Origin: Terramyces sp. JEL0728
Taxonomy: Eukaryota; Chytridiomycota; Chytridiomycetes; Rhizophydiales; Terramycetaceae
Assembly: GCA_027603945.1 (NCBI GenBank)
Contig: JADIIU010000102.1
Span: 1 to 46,162, forward strand
Reading direction: 5' to 3'
Length of the DNA: 46,162 bases
In this document: positions 24,301-35,912 of the stretch, piece after piece
Layout of the letters: each line of letters begins with the position of its first letter
How positions within the stretch are numbered: position 1 is the first letter of the stretch
The notes under the pieces: generated by a model
Told to the model about the DNA's origin: nothing
What the model saw: the letters and a program-made list of their open reading frames with translations, nothing else
The model's database searches: none
Position numbers and translations under genes: made by a program

Positions 24301-27300
24301 CCTGAAATTTTGCTTGTCCTGCTAAATCTATGCGAGTACTTGGAACGCAACGATAAGCTGTTTATTGATATCGGTGTTTTAGGGCATCATGCTAGTAGAT
24401 GCCATGCGCCAGCAAAAGCACTCCACTACAAGGAACTGGAGCACATTGACAAACCCGGCTCGATTGAACCTTTACTCAACATATATAACCAGCTCGATCA
24501 ACACGATTCAGCAATTGGGCTGCTATCAAATCTACAAATACAGGAAGGCTGGTATGAAAAGCTGCAGAGATGGGAGGATGGGTTAAAACAGTATGAAGCC
24601 AAAGACGACGACGAGTCTGTATTTGGACGGATGCGGTGTTTACATCAACTTGGCGAGTGGGATACACTTTACCAGCTGGTGCAGGATAAATGGGCCGAGA
24701 GCGACAGTGTTGTAAAGAAAAGAATGGCACCACTTGCTGCTGCAGCAGCTTGGGGCAAGGGTGAATGGGGCAATATGAATGAATACATCCACATGATGAA
24801 AGTATCGCCAGATTCGTGTTTCTTTAACGCCATCAACCAAATATATTTGAAGAATTATGTGCAAGCGCAAGTGTACATTGAGCAAACATTGGATTTGCTT
24901 GATACCGAACTTGTAGCGCTGCTATCGGAATCGTACAACCGCGCCTACAATATTTTCGTTCGGATACAAATGCTGACTGAACTGGAAGAGATTATACAGG
25001 ATAAAACAGATATGTGGACTGATAGATTGCAACGTGTTACTAAATCCGTTGATGTTTGGCAACGCATACTCAAAGTCCGCCATCTAAATGGTAACGCTGA
25101 TGTAGACACCATGGTAAAATTCTCCAATCTGTGTCGGAAAAGTGGACGGATGGTTCTGGCATATAATACACTCCAAGGATTATTGACAAACGATGATTTG
25201 TTGAATAACGAGCCTAGGGTTGTGTATGCTGTGCTTAAACATATGTGGCATTCGGGAAATAAGACGGCAGTTCATCAGATGAAAATGTTTACCAAACGGC
25301 TGATGCAGATGGTTGGTAGCTGTTCTAGTAACGTCAGTGTAGAAAACGGTGGCGATTACCGGCTACTGGCTCAGAGCTGTCTCAAAGTGGGGCAATGGCA
25401 GCAAACAGATGGAATGACACCCGAAATACTGTCATATTACTTTTCGGCCACCATGTACGATTCGAAATGGTACAAGGCTTGGCATACATGGGCATTCGCC
25501 AATTACGAAATTGTATCCAACAGTGAAAAAGCAAATGATAATATACCGCAGGAAATTGTGGTTGACCATGTCGTGCCGTCGGTGCAAGGCTTCTTAAAGT
25601 CGATATCTTTGTCCAAGGACAGCTTGCAAGATACGCTGCGATTGCTAACACTTTGGTTCAAGTATGGTCACGTAGAAGCTGTGTATAAAGTGCTGGATGA
25701 CGGTGTGCCAACAGTTAGTATAGATACGTGGCTCAAAGTAATACCGCAGTTGATTGCACGAATTCATGCGCCGAACAAGCAAGTTAGACTACTGGTTCAT
25801 CGGCTCTTGTCTGAAGTTGGATTGCATCATCCACAATCGCTTGTTTATTCTTTGACTGTTGCATCAAAATCACAATCAGTAAATAGACAAAAGGCAGCAT
25901 TGGTGCTGTTGGAAAAGATGCGAACCCACAGTGCCAGTCTGGTTGCTCAAGCTTTGCTAGTAAGCCAAGAGCTGCTGCGTGTGTCAATAGTCTGGCAGGA
26001 AATGTGGCTTGATGGTTTAGAAGAAGCGTCAAAATATTATTTCCAGGAAAAGAATATTGAAGGAATGTTTACAACGCTCAAACCGCTTCACCGCATGATT
26101 GAAAAAGTAGTTCGAGTTAACCTAGGGCCCTGAAACTGTACACGAGACTGAATTTTATAAATTATTTGGTAAATCTTTGGACGACGCTGCAGATTGGTGT
26201 CATTCTTATGTCGAGACGCGGAACATTGAAGATTTGAAACAGGCTTGGGATTTATATTTACCAGTTTTCAAAGCTATTCGTAACCAGCTGCCGCAGTTAA
26301 TGTCGTTTAATCTTGCTAATGTTTCTCCTAGGTTGTACAACGTGCGTAATTTAGACCTGGTAGTTCCTGGATCATACAAATCTGATGAAATTGTTAAAAT
26401 CCAATCATTTCAGCCACAACTTGGAGTAATGTCGTCTAAGCAGCGGCCAAGAAAACTTGATATTATGGGGAGTGATGGTGTAAAGTATAGGTTTTTGTTA
26501 AAAGGACACGAGGATTTACGACAAGATGAACGAGTAATGCAATTATTTGAGTTGGTCAATACTCTATTCCACAACGACCCCGAAACGTTTAAACGGCGTT
26601 TGAATTTACGAGCCTACCCAGTAATACCCTTATCACCTAACGCTGGATTGATTGGATGGGTGCCTGACTGCGATACAATGCAAGACTTGGTTAAAGAATA
26701 CAGGGAAAGTAAAAAGATCCTTGTCGACATTGAACGGCGTGTAATTTACGGAATGGCGAAAGAATACGATGACCTGAATGAAATGCAAAAGGTTGAAGTT
26801 TTTGAATACGCCATGGATAATACAACTGGAAGGGACCTGTACCATATCCTTTGGCTAAAGTCTCGTAGTTCGGAAGAGTGGCTAAGCCGCCGAACTACGT
26901 TTACCCGCTCACTAGCTTCAATGTCAATGGTTGGCTACATACTTGGTCTGGGTGATCGCCATCCTCTCAACATTATGATTGGTAGAATTTCTGGCAAGGT
27001 TATCCATATAGATTTTGGAGATTGTTTCGAGGTTGCTATGCACAGGAAACATTTTCCTGAACGGATACCTTTTAGACTTACTAGAATGCTTGTCAATGCA
27101 ATGGAGATTAATGGGTACAGAGGAACTTTTAAAATCACTTGTGAACATGTAATGCGTGTGTTAAGGACAAACAAGGACAGTCTTAAAGCTGTTCTTGAAG
27201 CCTTTGTATACGATCCTTTGATCAACTGGAGACTGATATCAGATGAAGTCCCGCCACAAGAAAGTACCTTGTATTAACGCAGATGTATTGAACCGGCAAG

Positions 27301-27473
27301 TGTTGAACAAAAGAGCTTTGGAGGTGGTTGAACGGATTAATTGTAAATTGAATGGTCAGGACTTTAAAGGCGAACACTTGGATGCTACACAGCAGGTTGA
27401 TAGACTAATAGCTCAGGCTACGTCCATCGAGAATCTCTCTCAGTGTTATATGGGCTGGTGTCCGTTTTGGTAG
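21384..27473 (+). CDS. TOR1: TOR (target of rapamycin) serine/threonine kinase
   Basis: Central nutrient and growth kinase of TORC1/TORC2. Introns 21456-21474, 21569-21586 (18 nt), 26107-26125 and 27264-27282 give a 2,004-residue frame, clearly shorter than yeast or human TOR (about 2,470-2,550), mainly in the HEAT region. The start at 21384 restores the N-terminal homology [12 protein letters not shown] then [10 protein letters not shown]. The FAT domain is followed by an FRB domain (about residues 1530-1625) with [19 protein letters not shown] and [13 protein letters not shown]: the rapamycin-contact Ser, Trp and Phe positions are retained, predicting drug sensitivity. The kinase shows [28 protein letters not shown] and [11 protein letters not shown], all catalytic motifs intact. 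The FATC ends in CYMGWCPFW, matching the family exactly. Confidence 0.97.
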
Positions 27474-27587
27474 CGTTCTGCTGCTCAAATATGTTTTAAT
27501 ATACCTCTCAAATATAGTTCCAGTTTTATCCTAATTAAGTGCAGTCAGCCACCACTTTTTCATTGATCCAGTGGACAAAGTTTCCCA

Positions 27588-28615
27588 ATGAAAATGAATC
27601 CTCCACCATTGGTATTCTTGCAGATGTTGAACAACGTATGGGCAGCAAAAGCAACAGCAACGTTTGCCAAACTTAAGATTGCAGATCAAATGCGATCTGG
27701 CACAACCAATGCTTCGCAAATTGCAAAAGCACTAAATTTAAGCCAAGACGGTGTTTTTAGATTGCTGCGCGGTGTTTCTACTGTTGGAGTGGGTAATTGC
27801 TTCTAATCATAGTTGAGCATGTCGATTCGCAAAGATTCAAATTGACTCTGCTTGGCGAAACCTTGATTTCTGACGCTCCTGGATCCCTTCGTGGGTTAAT
27901 GGGTGCGTGTTTGGGTGACAGCCATTGGAAACCCTGGGGCATGCTGGATGAAGCTGTTAAAACTGGAAAACCGCCAACAAAAAAAGCGCTTGGTGTTGAC
28001 TCTGCCTGGAAATACTTTGAAGAGAACCTTGAAGAAGCAAAAATGTTTGCCGAGGCAATGTCGGGGTTAAGTTTTGGTGTTCTAGCATTAATACTTGCCA
28101 AGTTTGATGTTCAAAACCTTGGAACTATTGTTGATGTTGGAGGATCCCACGGCAAATTTGTGTTGGGATTACTGGAAAAGTATCCCGAATCAAAAGGAGT
28201 CCTGTTTGACTTGCCTGAAGTTTTGGGATCATTCGAGCAGAACACTGTGCCAGCCTCAGTACAATCGCGGTTTACTACTGCAACTGGAGATTTCTTTGCC
28301 AGTGTTCCTACTGCCGATACTTACCTGCTAAAGCATATTTTACACGACTGGACTGACGAAGAGTGTGTTAAAATACTTGAAACGATTTCTAAAAACAAAA
28401 AGCCATCATCCAAAGTTGTTGTTGTAGAATTTATCGTTCCTCCACCCGGTACGCCATCTCCAGTTGCTTTGATGGATTTGAATATGCTTGCCGTATGTCC
28501 TGGCCGTGAAAGGACCGTTGAAGAATACAGCGCACTGTTTGGCAAAGTTGGAATGAAATTGGACAAGGCTACTATGGTTCCAGAAAACGGATATGGAATC
28601 CTTGTATTTCAATAA
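27588..28615 (+). CDS. SAM-dependent small-molecule O-methyltransferase (caffeate/HIOMT-type)
   Basis: A 335-residue class I methyltransferase of the plant-type O-methyltransferase family (caffeate/flavonoid OMT and acetylserotonin OMT relatives). It uses S-adenosylmethionine to methylate a hydroxyl group of a small molecule. One intron (27793-27812, 20 nt) splits the N-terminal winged-helix dimerisation domain (IAKALNLSQDGVFRLLRG joined to VVEHVDSQRFKLT). The SAM site reads TIVDVGGSHGKFVLGLLEKYP and the acidic loop FDLPEV. The catalytic base is the His of LKHILHDWTDEECVKIL. The start could be either of two ATGs six bases apart (27588, 27594). Substrate cannot be told; with an ABCC exporter convergent just downstream, a role in detoxification or secondary metabolism is conceivable but speculative. 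Confidence 0.93.
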
Positions 28616-28697
28616 ATATTTCATGTCGCTCACAGTAAAGTTACCAAAGAATCCCTGAAAATAAACTCTCTGCAATCTGTAACGAGTTTATTTTATT

Positions 28698-31600
28698 TCA
28701 CTGAATCTTTAAATTTGCAAGTTCAATAATCGTCTGCAGGTTGTTTTTGCCAGTAGCAGCAGCCATATGCGCAAAGAAAGAATCTGGGTTCTGCAAAAGT
28801 TTGGATGGCCTGTCAAATTCAACTTTCTCGCCGTGATCTAACACCAACACTTTGTCAAAGTCTGCGATGGTGTTCAGTCTATGCGCTATACTGATCACTG
28901 TTGTCGATCGAAAGTGTGTTTTGATAGCTCGTTGAATTAGTAGATCAGATTCGCGATCAACGGATGCTGTTGCTTCATCCATAACAATTACTTTGGGACG
29001 TGTTAAAATAGCTCGCGATAGACATACCAGTTGTCTTTGCCCGACAGATAAATTTTCTCCGTTTGCAGTGATTGGAGAATCTAGTTTTCCTGCTAATCCA
29101 GAAACAAAACTCTTTAGTCCAGAATGCTCCAGGGCTTGCCAAAGGTTATCTTCAGAGTACAGACCTTCTACATCTAGATTGCTTCTGAACGTTCCTTCAA
29201 AAAGAATTGGATCTTGGGGAATCATTTGTATCCTCTTTCTTAACGTTCTGATTCCCAATTGGCAAACATCTTTTTTAGCAATAGTATTACCAATTCCGTC
29301 GATTATTATACTACCTTCAGTAGGCTCCACAATCCTGAATAACGAGGCTGCCAAAGTGCTCTTTCCAGATCCAGTTCGGCCAACCACGCCAATCTTTTCT
29401 CCTGCTTTAATTGAAAGCGATAGATTGCTGATTACTGCATAGTCGGGACGAGATGGGTAGCATATTTGAAGATTACGAATATTAATATCGCCTCCAATTG
29501 GCCATTCCAGCTCTGATGGGTCAGTTTCGAGCTGAGCTTGTTTTTCTTCAGGCAAATTATCAGCATAATGAGTGAGACGTTCAACAGCGTTCATCTAGAT
29601 ATCAAAAACAGTTACACTGGATTCAAAGTACCCAAAGATCATGAAAAAGCTCATGATACTCCATGGGAGAGTTGTAACATAAGTCAATGCGAGAGAGAGG
29701 ATTGCGACATACTCTGGGGCTAGCAATTTACTTTGAGAAGCAACATAGACAACTAATGCTGTAGTAGCAGTTGCCATCATATTTACACGGAATCTGAACC
29801 AAATCGACAAACTCTGTTTCAGGTACGATAAGGACAACACCTTGTCCAGCAACTTCATCTGCAACTCCATAAACGTAGATTCTTGTTTATATGCCCTTAT
29901 TACCGCAATCCCTAAAAGCGACTCTGAAATGTGAGCATCGAGTGGAGAGTTGCTAACGGACAGCATTCTTTGGAAATCCAAATTTGACGGTCTGAAGAGT
30001 AGAAACCAGTTGTAGCAGCAAACAGCGACAAGAATAAACATGAGAATAATATACTTGCTTGCAGTGCAGATCAAAATAACACTGGAAATAATGGCGATAA
30101 CTTTGAGTGAAAAATACAGCAGCTGGAATCCAACGTTCCTGTCCAACTTTTCCACGTCAGAGCTGAACCTGTTTAAAATTCTCCCAATGGGATTCCTGTC
30201 AAAGAATGAAAGAGGGGCATTGAGAACCCGTTCAAGTGCAGTATCATGGATTGTGCAACTGGCTTGAATCGACAAAAACAGTGTAATAACTTGGAACAAG
30301 CCACTAAAGAGAATTTCGAATGCGCTAAGAGTGGCATATCCGACCAAATAATCCGTAGAGCTGGCAGAATCTGTATTTGAAGTCCAAGCTGCTAACCATA
30401 GCGGGTTGACAATTTTGATGGCAAATACAACGAGAAATAGCACGATGAATGCCGACGGTAGTAGAATACCACCAACTGCCTTGAAATAACTAGAATATAC
30501 CGACATTGCAACCCTGCCTTCATTCATTTCTTCTTCAGCAATGAAATTTTGTACCTCCTCTGTCTTTACATTGTTTTTAGTATCAATTTGTTGCTCAATC
30601 GTGCGTTTATCATCCAAGTCTTCAATGGCATGACTTTCAATAAGATGGGTGAACTTTCCATCTTGCTTGGCCAGCTCTTTGAAAGAGCCAGCTTCCACAA
30701 TCTTTCCGTCGTCCATGACAATAATACGATCCAGCTGATTCATATACTGAATTTGGTGTGTAACCAAGAGAACGGTTTTTGATTTCAATAATTCCAGAAT
30801 TGCATTGAAGAAAACTTCTTTTCCAACGTGAGCATCCAGAGCAGCAAGTGGATCATCTAAAAGATATATGTCTGCATCTGCATATATACTTCTAGCGAGG
30901 GAAATTCTGGCCTTTTGTCCGCCAGACAAATTTACCCCATTTTCGCCTATTTGAGTATGAAGCCCATTTTGAAGCAAAGCAAGATCCTTCTCCAGCCCAC
31001 ACATTTTCACGACCAAATCTAATCTGTTTTGATCTTTTTCCTTGTTGAACAATATATTTTTTTCTACTGATCCAGTTAAAATCCAAGGCTGCTGGCTACA
31101 GTACGCGATTTTACCGCTGGTTGAAAGCGTCCCTTTGACCAGTTTTACTTCTCCAATTATACTAGAAAGTAGAGTGCTTTTACCAGAACCAACAGCACCG
31201 ATGATGCCAACTATAGTTCCTGGTTTTATATCCAAATTGATGTTTGTTAATTTGAAATTTGTATCGATATCGGAATTTTCAGGCAGCAACAGACTAGTTT
31301 CATCCAGGGATTCATCTTTTTCGACAAGCTCCCACTTTAATGTGGCATTTCGAAGATGTACTTTTCCGGACCCACTCTGAGCGATGGAGCGGTCTAATTG
31401 CATCTCGTCTGCCAAGAAAAACTCTGATAAACGAGCCATTGAATTGTATCCTGCAATGCACGACGACAAGAACCAGGATATCATACTCAGCGGGTCCTCC
31501 AAGCGCATAAAGTAAAGAATGGCTGGGAAAATGATTGATGGGTGCATTTCATTGCCTAATATCGAATAAAGAGCAAATGACGAAGCAATCATTATCACCA

Positions 31601-32574
31601 CGGAAGATGAAACTACCACTTCTAATCCAGCGTTGTACAAAAACTCTTTCTTTAAGCTGTTGACCTGGTCCTTTCGTACAATTCCAATCTTTTCCATGAA
31701 AAAGTTTTCCAGCGTTTCAAACTTTACCACTTTGATTGCATAAAGCATTTCTCGCACGATTGACAACCGTTTATCCCCAGCCTCAATCCATTTCGTGTAA
31801 ATCCTTCCAATTTTCGGCGAAATGAAAGCTGAAATGATTGCAATCAAGCCAAGCACTCCAAATGCAACGAATAATGCGTTTCCAATCAGCAAATACAAAA
31901 AGTACATTGTAAAAACTATTTCTGGAGGAATAATTAGTGTGTTTTCCAATGCTGCAACCGCCATTTTAACAGCTTCAACATCTTGGTTGACAAGATTAAT
32001 GATTTTTCCAGCTGGAAACTTTACTCTCGATGCAAGCGATAATCTCAGTGATTTTTGATAAATTGCAGTGACGAGAAGCGAGTGGATAATTTGCTGGTGC
32101 CTTCTACTAGTCAAATACTCGTATGAGAATGATAAACTTTTCGTAATTTGCATTCCAACGATCGCTGAAGCAATTATCCAACCATCATGCACAAGCAGTT
32201 TATCAGTATTCCCCTCCATAAACAGAATCATTTGTTGAAGCAATAATGGCTGAAGTACATTCAATCCAGTAGCGGTGAAATTTGAAATTACACTTCCTAC
32301 AAATGGCCAAAAAATAGCTTTTGTCAAATGCCAATACAGATTGGGCTTTGAGTCTCTGTCCCTGGTATACCTTTCAAACCTTTCCCAGTATCCGCTAAAC
32401 TTGCCGGCAATGTAATCTGCCTTGTCTTTTGCTTTCAATTGGTATAAATCCTGAATTAACACAGATTACTTTATCAGTCAATTGATTCTTGTACGAGAGC
32501 TTCATCATTGGGTTGAGCCAACTGGCAGATATGTAATCAAACCAGTTTGGATCGATGATTTTTGGATTTTCCAT
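28698..32574 (-). CDS. ABCC-family (MRP4-like) full ABC exporter
   Basis: ATP-driven exporter of organic anions or conjugates, 1,278 residues, close to human ABCC4. Introns are 32451-32469 and 29595-29615. The layout is TMD1 (about residues 75-345), NBD1, TMD2, NBD2, with no TMD0. NBD1 has Walker A GAVGSGKSTLLSSI, signature LSGGQKARISLARSIY and Walker B ADIYLLDDPLAALDAHVG. NBD2 has GRTGSGKSTLAASLFR, the diverged signature LSVGQRQLVCLSRAI and VIVMDEATASVDRESD, with catalytic Glu present. In NBD1 the residue after Walker B is Asp, the usual degenerate site of ABCC proteins. The start at 32574 gives MENPKIIDPNWFDYISASWL, matching the ABCC entry helix. It lies 82 bp tail-to-tail from the O-methyltransferase. 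Confidence 0.96.
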
Positions 32575-32716
32575 AATATTTGTTCTGTAAAAAATTTGAC
32601 GCACTGATTTTACTTTGCTGGTTTATGACTGCCATCAAATCTGTCTCTCCCAGAGCAGCCAGCAAAGCTTGATGATTCCCTTGCTCAAGTAACAAATATT
32701 TGTGGTTTAAGAACAT
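32537..32716 (-). other. 59-codon ORF of uncertain status upstream of and overlapping the ABCC start
   Basis: A minus-strand ATG frame (MFLNHKYLLLEQGNHQALLA... to HRSKLV) runs from 32716 and stops at 32537, overlapping the first 38 bp of the ABC transporter in another frame. It is preceded by two abutting intron-like modules (32753-32772 and 32732-32752), each GT...CTAAC...AG. It could be an upstream ORF in the transporter leader, a small independent gene, or chance. I do not recognise the product. Confidence 0.3.
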
Positions 32717-32811
32717 TGCTCCAAAGAATGTCTCAGTTGTTAGCTTTGGTACCTGCAAAAGTTAGCAACTACCTGCCAACACCTACATTGTAAGCAAATA
32801 CAAAAACTATA

Positions 32812-35263
32812 TTAAGGACGAATAAATTCACAATCCAAGTCATACAACTCCAAGATTTTGGAAATACTTTCTTCAAAAACCTGATGGCCGCATACGATAA
32901 CTTTTCCCTTGAACCCTTCAAATTTACTAATATTCTCGTTCAATTCAGATCTCTTTACAGGGATTTCGGTAAACCAATCCGGATAACTAATCGAACAAGC
33001 CTGTGTTAACGATTCTGCAATTCTAGTACTATCATTGACATTTAAAAGCGTGAGTTTGATCATTTTTCTTGGTTTGATTGATTGTGTTGGGAATTTTCCT
33101 GTTTGGCCGGTTGAAATGTTTCTGCCAACGCAAGACCCTAAATGACGCTCGAATACTTGAATCAAATCACCTTCTTCCATTTCAAAAGACGGCGAAGCAT
33201 AGTTTCTGACTGCTTCGGTAGTTCCGAGAAAGTAGTACAAATAGTGGATTAGCTGTAAGCAAGGAGTAATACCTGACCCGCCCCCAATGAACAATATATC
33301 TGTAGTATCATCTTCAATGAAAGGGGTTCCGAATGGTCCTCTAATTTTGAATTGCGATTCTCCTTCTTGATCATTTTCAAATTTTTGAGAAAATATTCCT
33401 TCTGGGACCAATTTAACAATTATTTCGAAAGAATCTAACGTCCCTTTGTACGGGGTGTAATATCGCGTGATCCTTTGTCCAAGAATACGCAGTTGAATTT
33501 CCATATATTGGCCAGGCAAGATATCGGGTTCTGCAGATCGGATATCACAGGGATACAGTTTACAGAATCTAATACTGGCAATTCCGTTTTCTACATTCTT
33601 TTTGGTGAGTGCATATCTCTGATATTCATATTTGTCAAAGAATAGTTCTCCTTCCGACGCACTTGCCAATTCTCCAAGAACCATACCAGACATTTTGCTT
33701 TGAGCGTATATAGAGTGCACATGAGTTCGTCTGCATTTATAAATATTGTTGATATCCGACACAGTCAAAGGTACATAAACAGCGTTTTCCAAATCGTCTT
33801 TAAAAATATCATCAGGAATCGTTCCATCTGCGTACAGCTCATTAAAATCAAACTTTGACTCGTGGTGGAAATCGTTGGTCACTTCTGTTCCGTTAACGGT
33901 CTGAAAAATACTTTGTCCGCCAGGATGTGACTATCTAAGAGTATCATTACCTTTGTCCATTCTGTTACATCCACCACGTATTTTTGTTCAACCACAAGCA
34001 ACATACTCCCACTGCTGACTTTATCTTCGATATCTTTCCATGTAAACCTTAATTACCATCAAATTACTTTGCGATCCTTTCCGCCTCTTCATCTCTTTTC
34101 AGAGCATCAATCTCTATGGTCGAGGCTGCTGTTTCTTTAATTCCAAGATCTTTTTGAGTTACCCTCATATCAAAGTAAATTTCTGCAGTTGCAAAAGCCA
34201 ATATCCAAAATCCAACAAAAAGGTTGTACAAAACCCATGGATAGACTGACCTTGGAATTGTAGTAGGGGGAAAGAGTAAATTTAGACCAGCCCCACATTG
34301 AACTACCGTAGCAATTAATAGTGATAAGCCGATTGCTTGGTGAGTCAATTTGAACCACTTGAAATTAAGTTTTTCCAAATTTCCAATTGATATCTTGAAT
34401 TTCTCTATTAACCGACAAGTACCTTGAGGAATAAATTCAATTTACCAAAGCCCATCTTTAGTTGCGATTTTGTAGTGTCACTGTCGTCTAAAAGTCGCAC
34501 CCGACTCAAGAATCCCAACGCAGCTTGGCAAATGGTTAATATAAACACAATCAGCCCCAAAACAGAGTGATCAGTCCCAAAAGTTGCTCCAGACAAGAAA
34601 ATAATAGCAAAGAATCCCAGAAACATGCAAATGGAGGCAGAAAGAACATAGGTTTTTATATGTAGCCGAATTTCACTCGTTTTAAAATATCTAGCATAAA
34701 ACACAGCTAAATTAAATTGAAATACCTCCAGGCACAAGAAGTAACCAGGTAAAAATCATTCCAAAGCCATGCAACCTTTTAAAGAGCAAGTGGCGAGGAG
34801 TATCCGTAGCTCCATTAAGGAGATTGATCTGCAGCATATTTTTCTGTGAATGCATCCCAGAGTCCATTGAATACGACCACATTACGTAGGTCAGCTTTGA
34901 ATCCGTATACCTGTCTATTACTTTTTGATCAACAGTAAATGTGCAAGCCATTAAAGTACTGGTAAAGTTTCCATCAACTGGATTGGCATTGAGACTGGAT
35001 ATCACAGGCAATTGGTTCGCAGCTGGTGTTTGAATTTGCAGCTTTGGTCCGTTTACACTGAAGCATCTGTATAGGGTTGGTGCATTCCGCATTCCAGTAC
35101 CAAATCCGAATCCAATCCAACCATTATCAAACGTGCCCTGGTATAAACTCGTGGTTAAAGTAAATGTAGTGTTTTTCCATTTTAGAAGGACGGTTGCGAG
35201 ATCATTCTGATACAAAGCAACTTGGAATTGTGCGGCCACTATTGAGAGTAAGAGCGCAAGCAT
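32812..35263 (-). CDS. DOMON-cytochrome b561-cytochrome b5-FAD/NAD reductase fusion
   Basis: A 790-residue transmembrane electron-transfer chain in one polypeptide. Introns are 34707-34725, 34403-34422, 34048-34067 and 33931-33950. An N-terminal signal (MLALLLSIVAAQF) leads into a DOMON domain (about residues 15-150; WIGFGFGTGMRNAPTLYR, with Met and a later His in MHSQKN as possible haem ligands). Next is a cytochrome b561 core (about 155-350) with four His positions: KRLHGFGM, IRLHIKT, TDHSVLG and LTHQAIG. A cytochrome b5 domain (about 385-450) has VDVTEWTK then SHPGGQSIF and NDFHHES. After a ~100-residue linker comes a ferredoxin-reductase module: RYYTPY (FAD), GPFGTPF, GGGSGITP and a C-terminal CGHQVFEE. 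NAD(P)H electrons would pass FAD, b5, b561 and out to DOMON; a ferric-reductase or extracellular reductase role is inferred. Confidence 0.9.
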
Positions 35264-35912
35264 GAATTATTTGAGTTTTAGAAAGATTGCACAAAAGGAA
35301 TTTGAATGCCTCGTAAATTGTGGTCTGTGTCAATTATTATTTTGAAGCCTATTTATTATCCTTTGCCGCTATTTCAGTTCAGCCAGGGATAAGTTAACGA
35401 TTGTCTAATTGGAGCCAAGAGGATCTAACTCTGAAGGGTTCCATGCGATTATCTAGGTGTTCCATTGCCATAGCAGAGTATTTAATTACCTTCAATCGAG
35501 TCCAGCAATCCTATCCATCATGTTTCTTGTCGTTCACCGTCAGTCAGATTCCCCAGTTTTAGTATGGCTCCAGATTCATGTCATATTGCATATTGGACTA
35601 TTTCGATGAGTTATTCTGTTTCATGTCAAGAAAGCTGTCAAACTAAATATAATCACCAAATCTAGCTGGTAAAGCCAAAGCCAGACTATTGATTAATAAT
35701 ACCAGGACAGATCTTGTTTCAACACCGTTCAGTATGCACGAATCTTTTCGGACGCAACAAGCCTAATAAAGAACAGCCCTATGCAAGAAATAAAGAACAG
35801 CCCTATGCAAGAAGCGATGAACAGCTCTATGCAAGTGTTAAACTAAAAGAAACGAACCGCAAGTCATTTGTTGCTCACATGTTTTTTTCCTGCAAAGTTT
35901 TTCATTAAATTC
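35264..35912. other. 649-bp divergent intergenic region with 24-bp tandem repeats
   Basis: This region separates the redox fusion gene from prolidase. No gene, tRNA or recognisable relic was found. The only structured element is a three-copy tandem repeat near the prolidase end (35765-35836). Several short ATG frames exist but none is longer than about 20 codons. The region presumably holds both promoters. Confidence 0.5.
35765..35836. repeat. Three tandem 24-bp repeats
   Basis: Two identical copies (35765-35788, 35789-35812) of a 24-bp unit containing AAGAACAGCCCTATGCAAGA are followed by a diverged third copy (35813-35836). The period is eight codons and one forward frame stays open across all copies, reading NKEQPYAR, NKEQPYAR, SDEQLYAS. 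That frame has no ATG (it opens at a TTG, 35714) and ends at 35908, five b before the prolidase start codon. Confidence 0.85.

Noticed and set aside
29595..29615. Two half-size ABC proteins split at an in-frame stop
   Set aside because: A 21-nt intron ending in TAG explains the stop; its removal yields FESS-MNAVERL, the usual ABCC junction, in a single 1,278-residue exporter.
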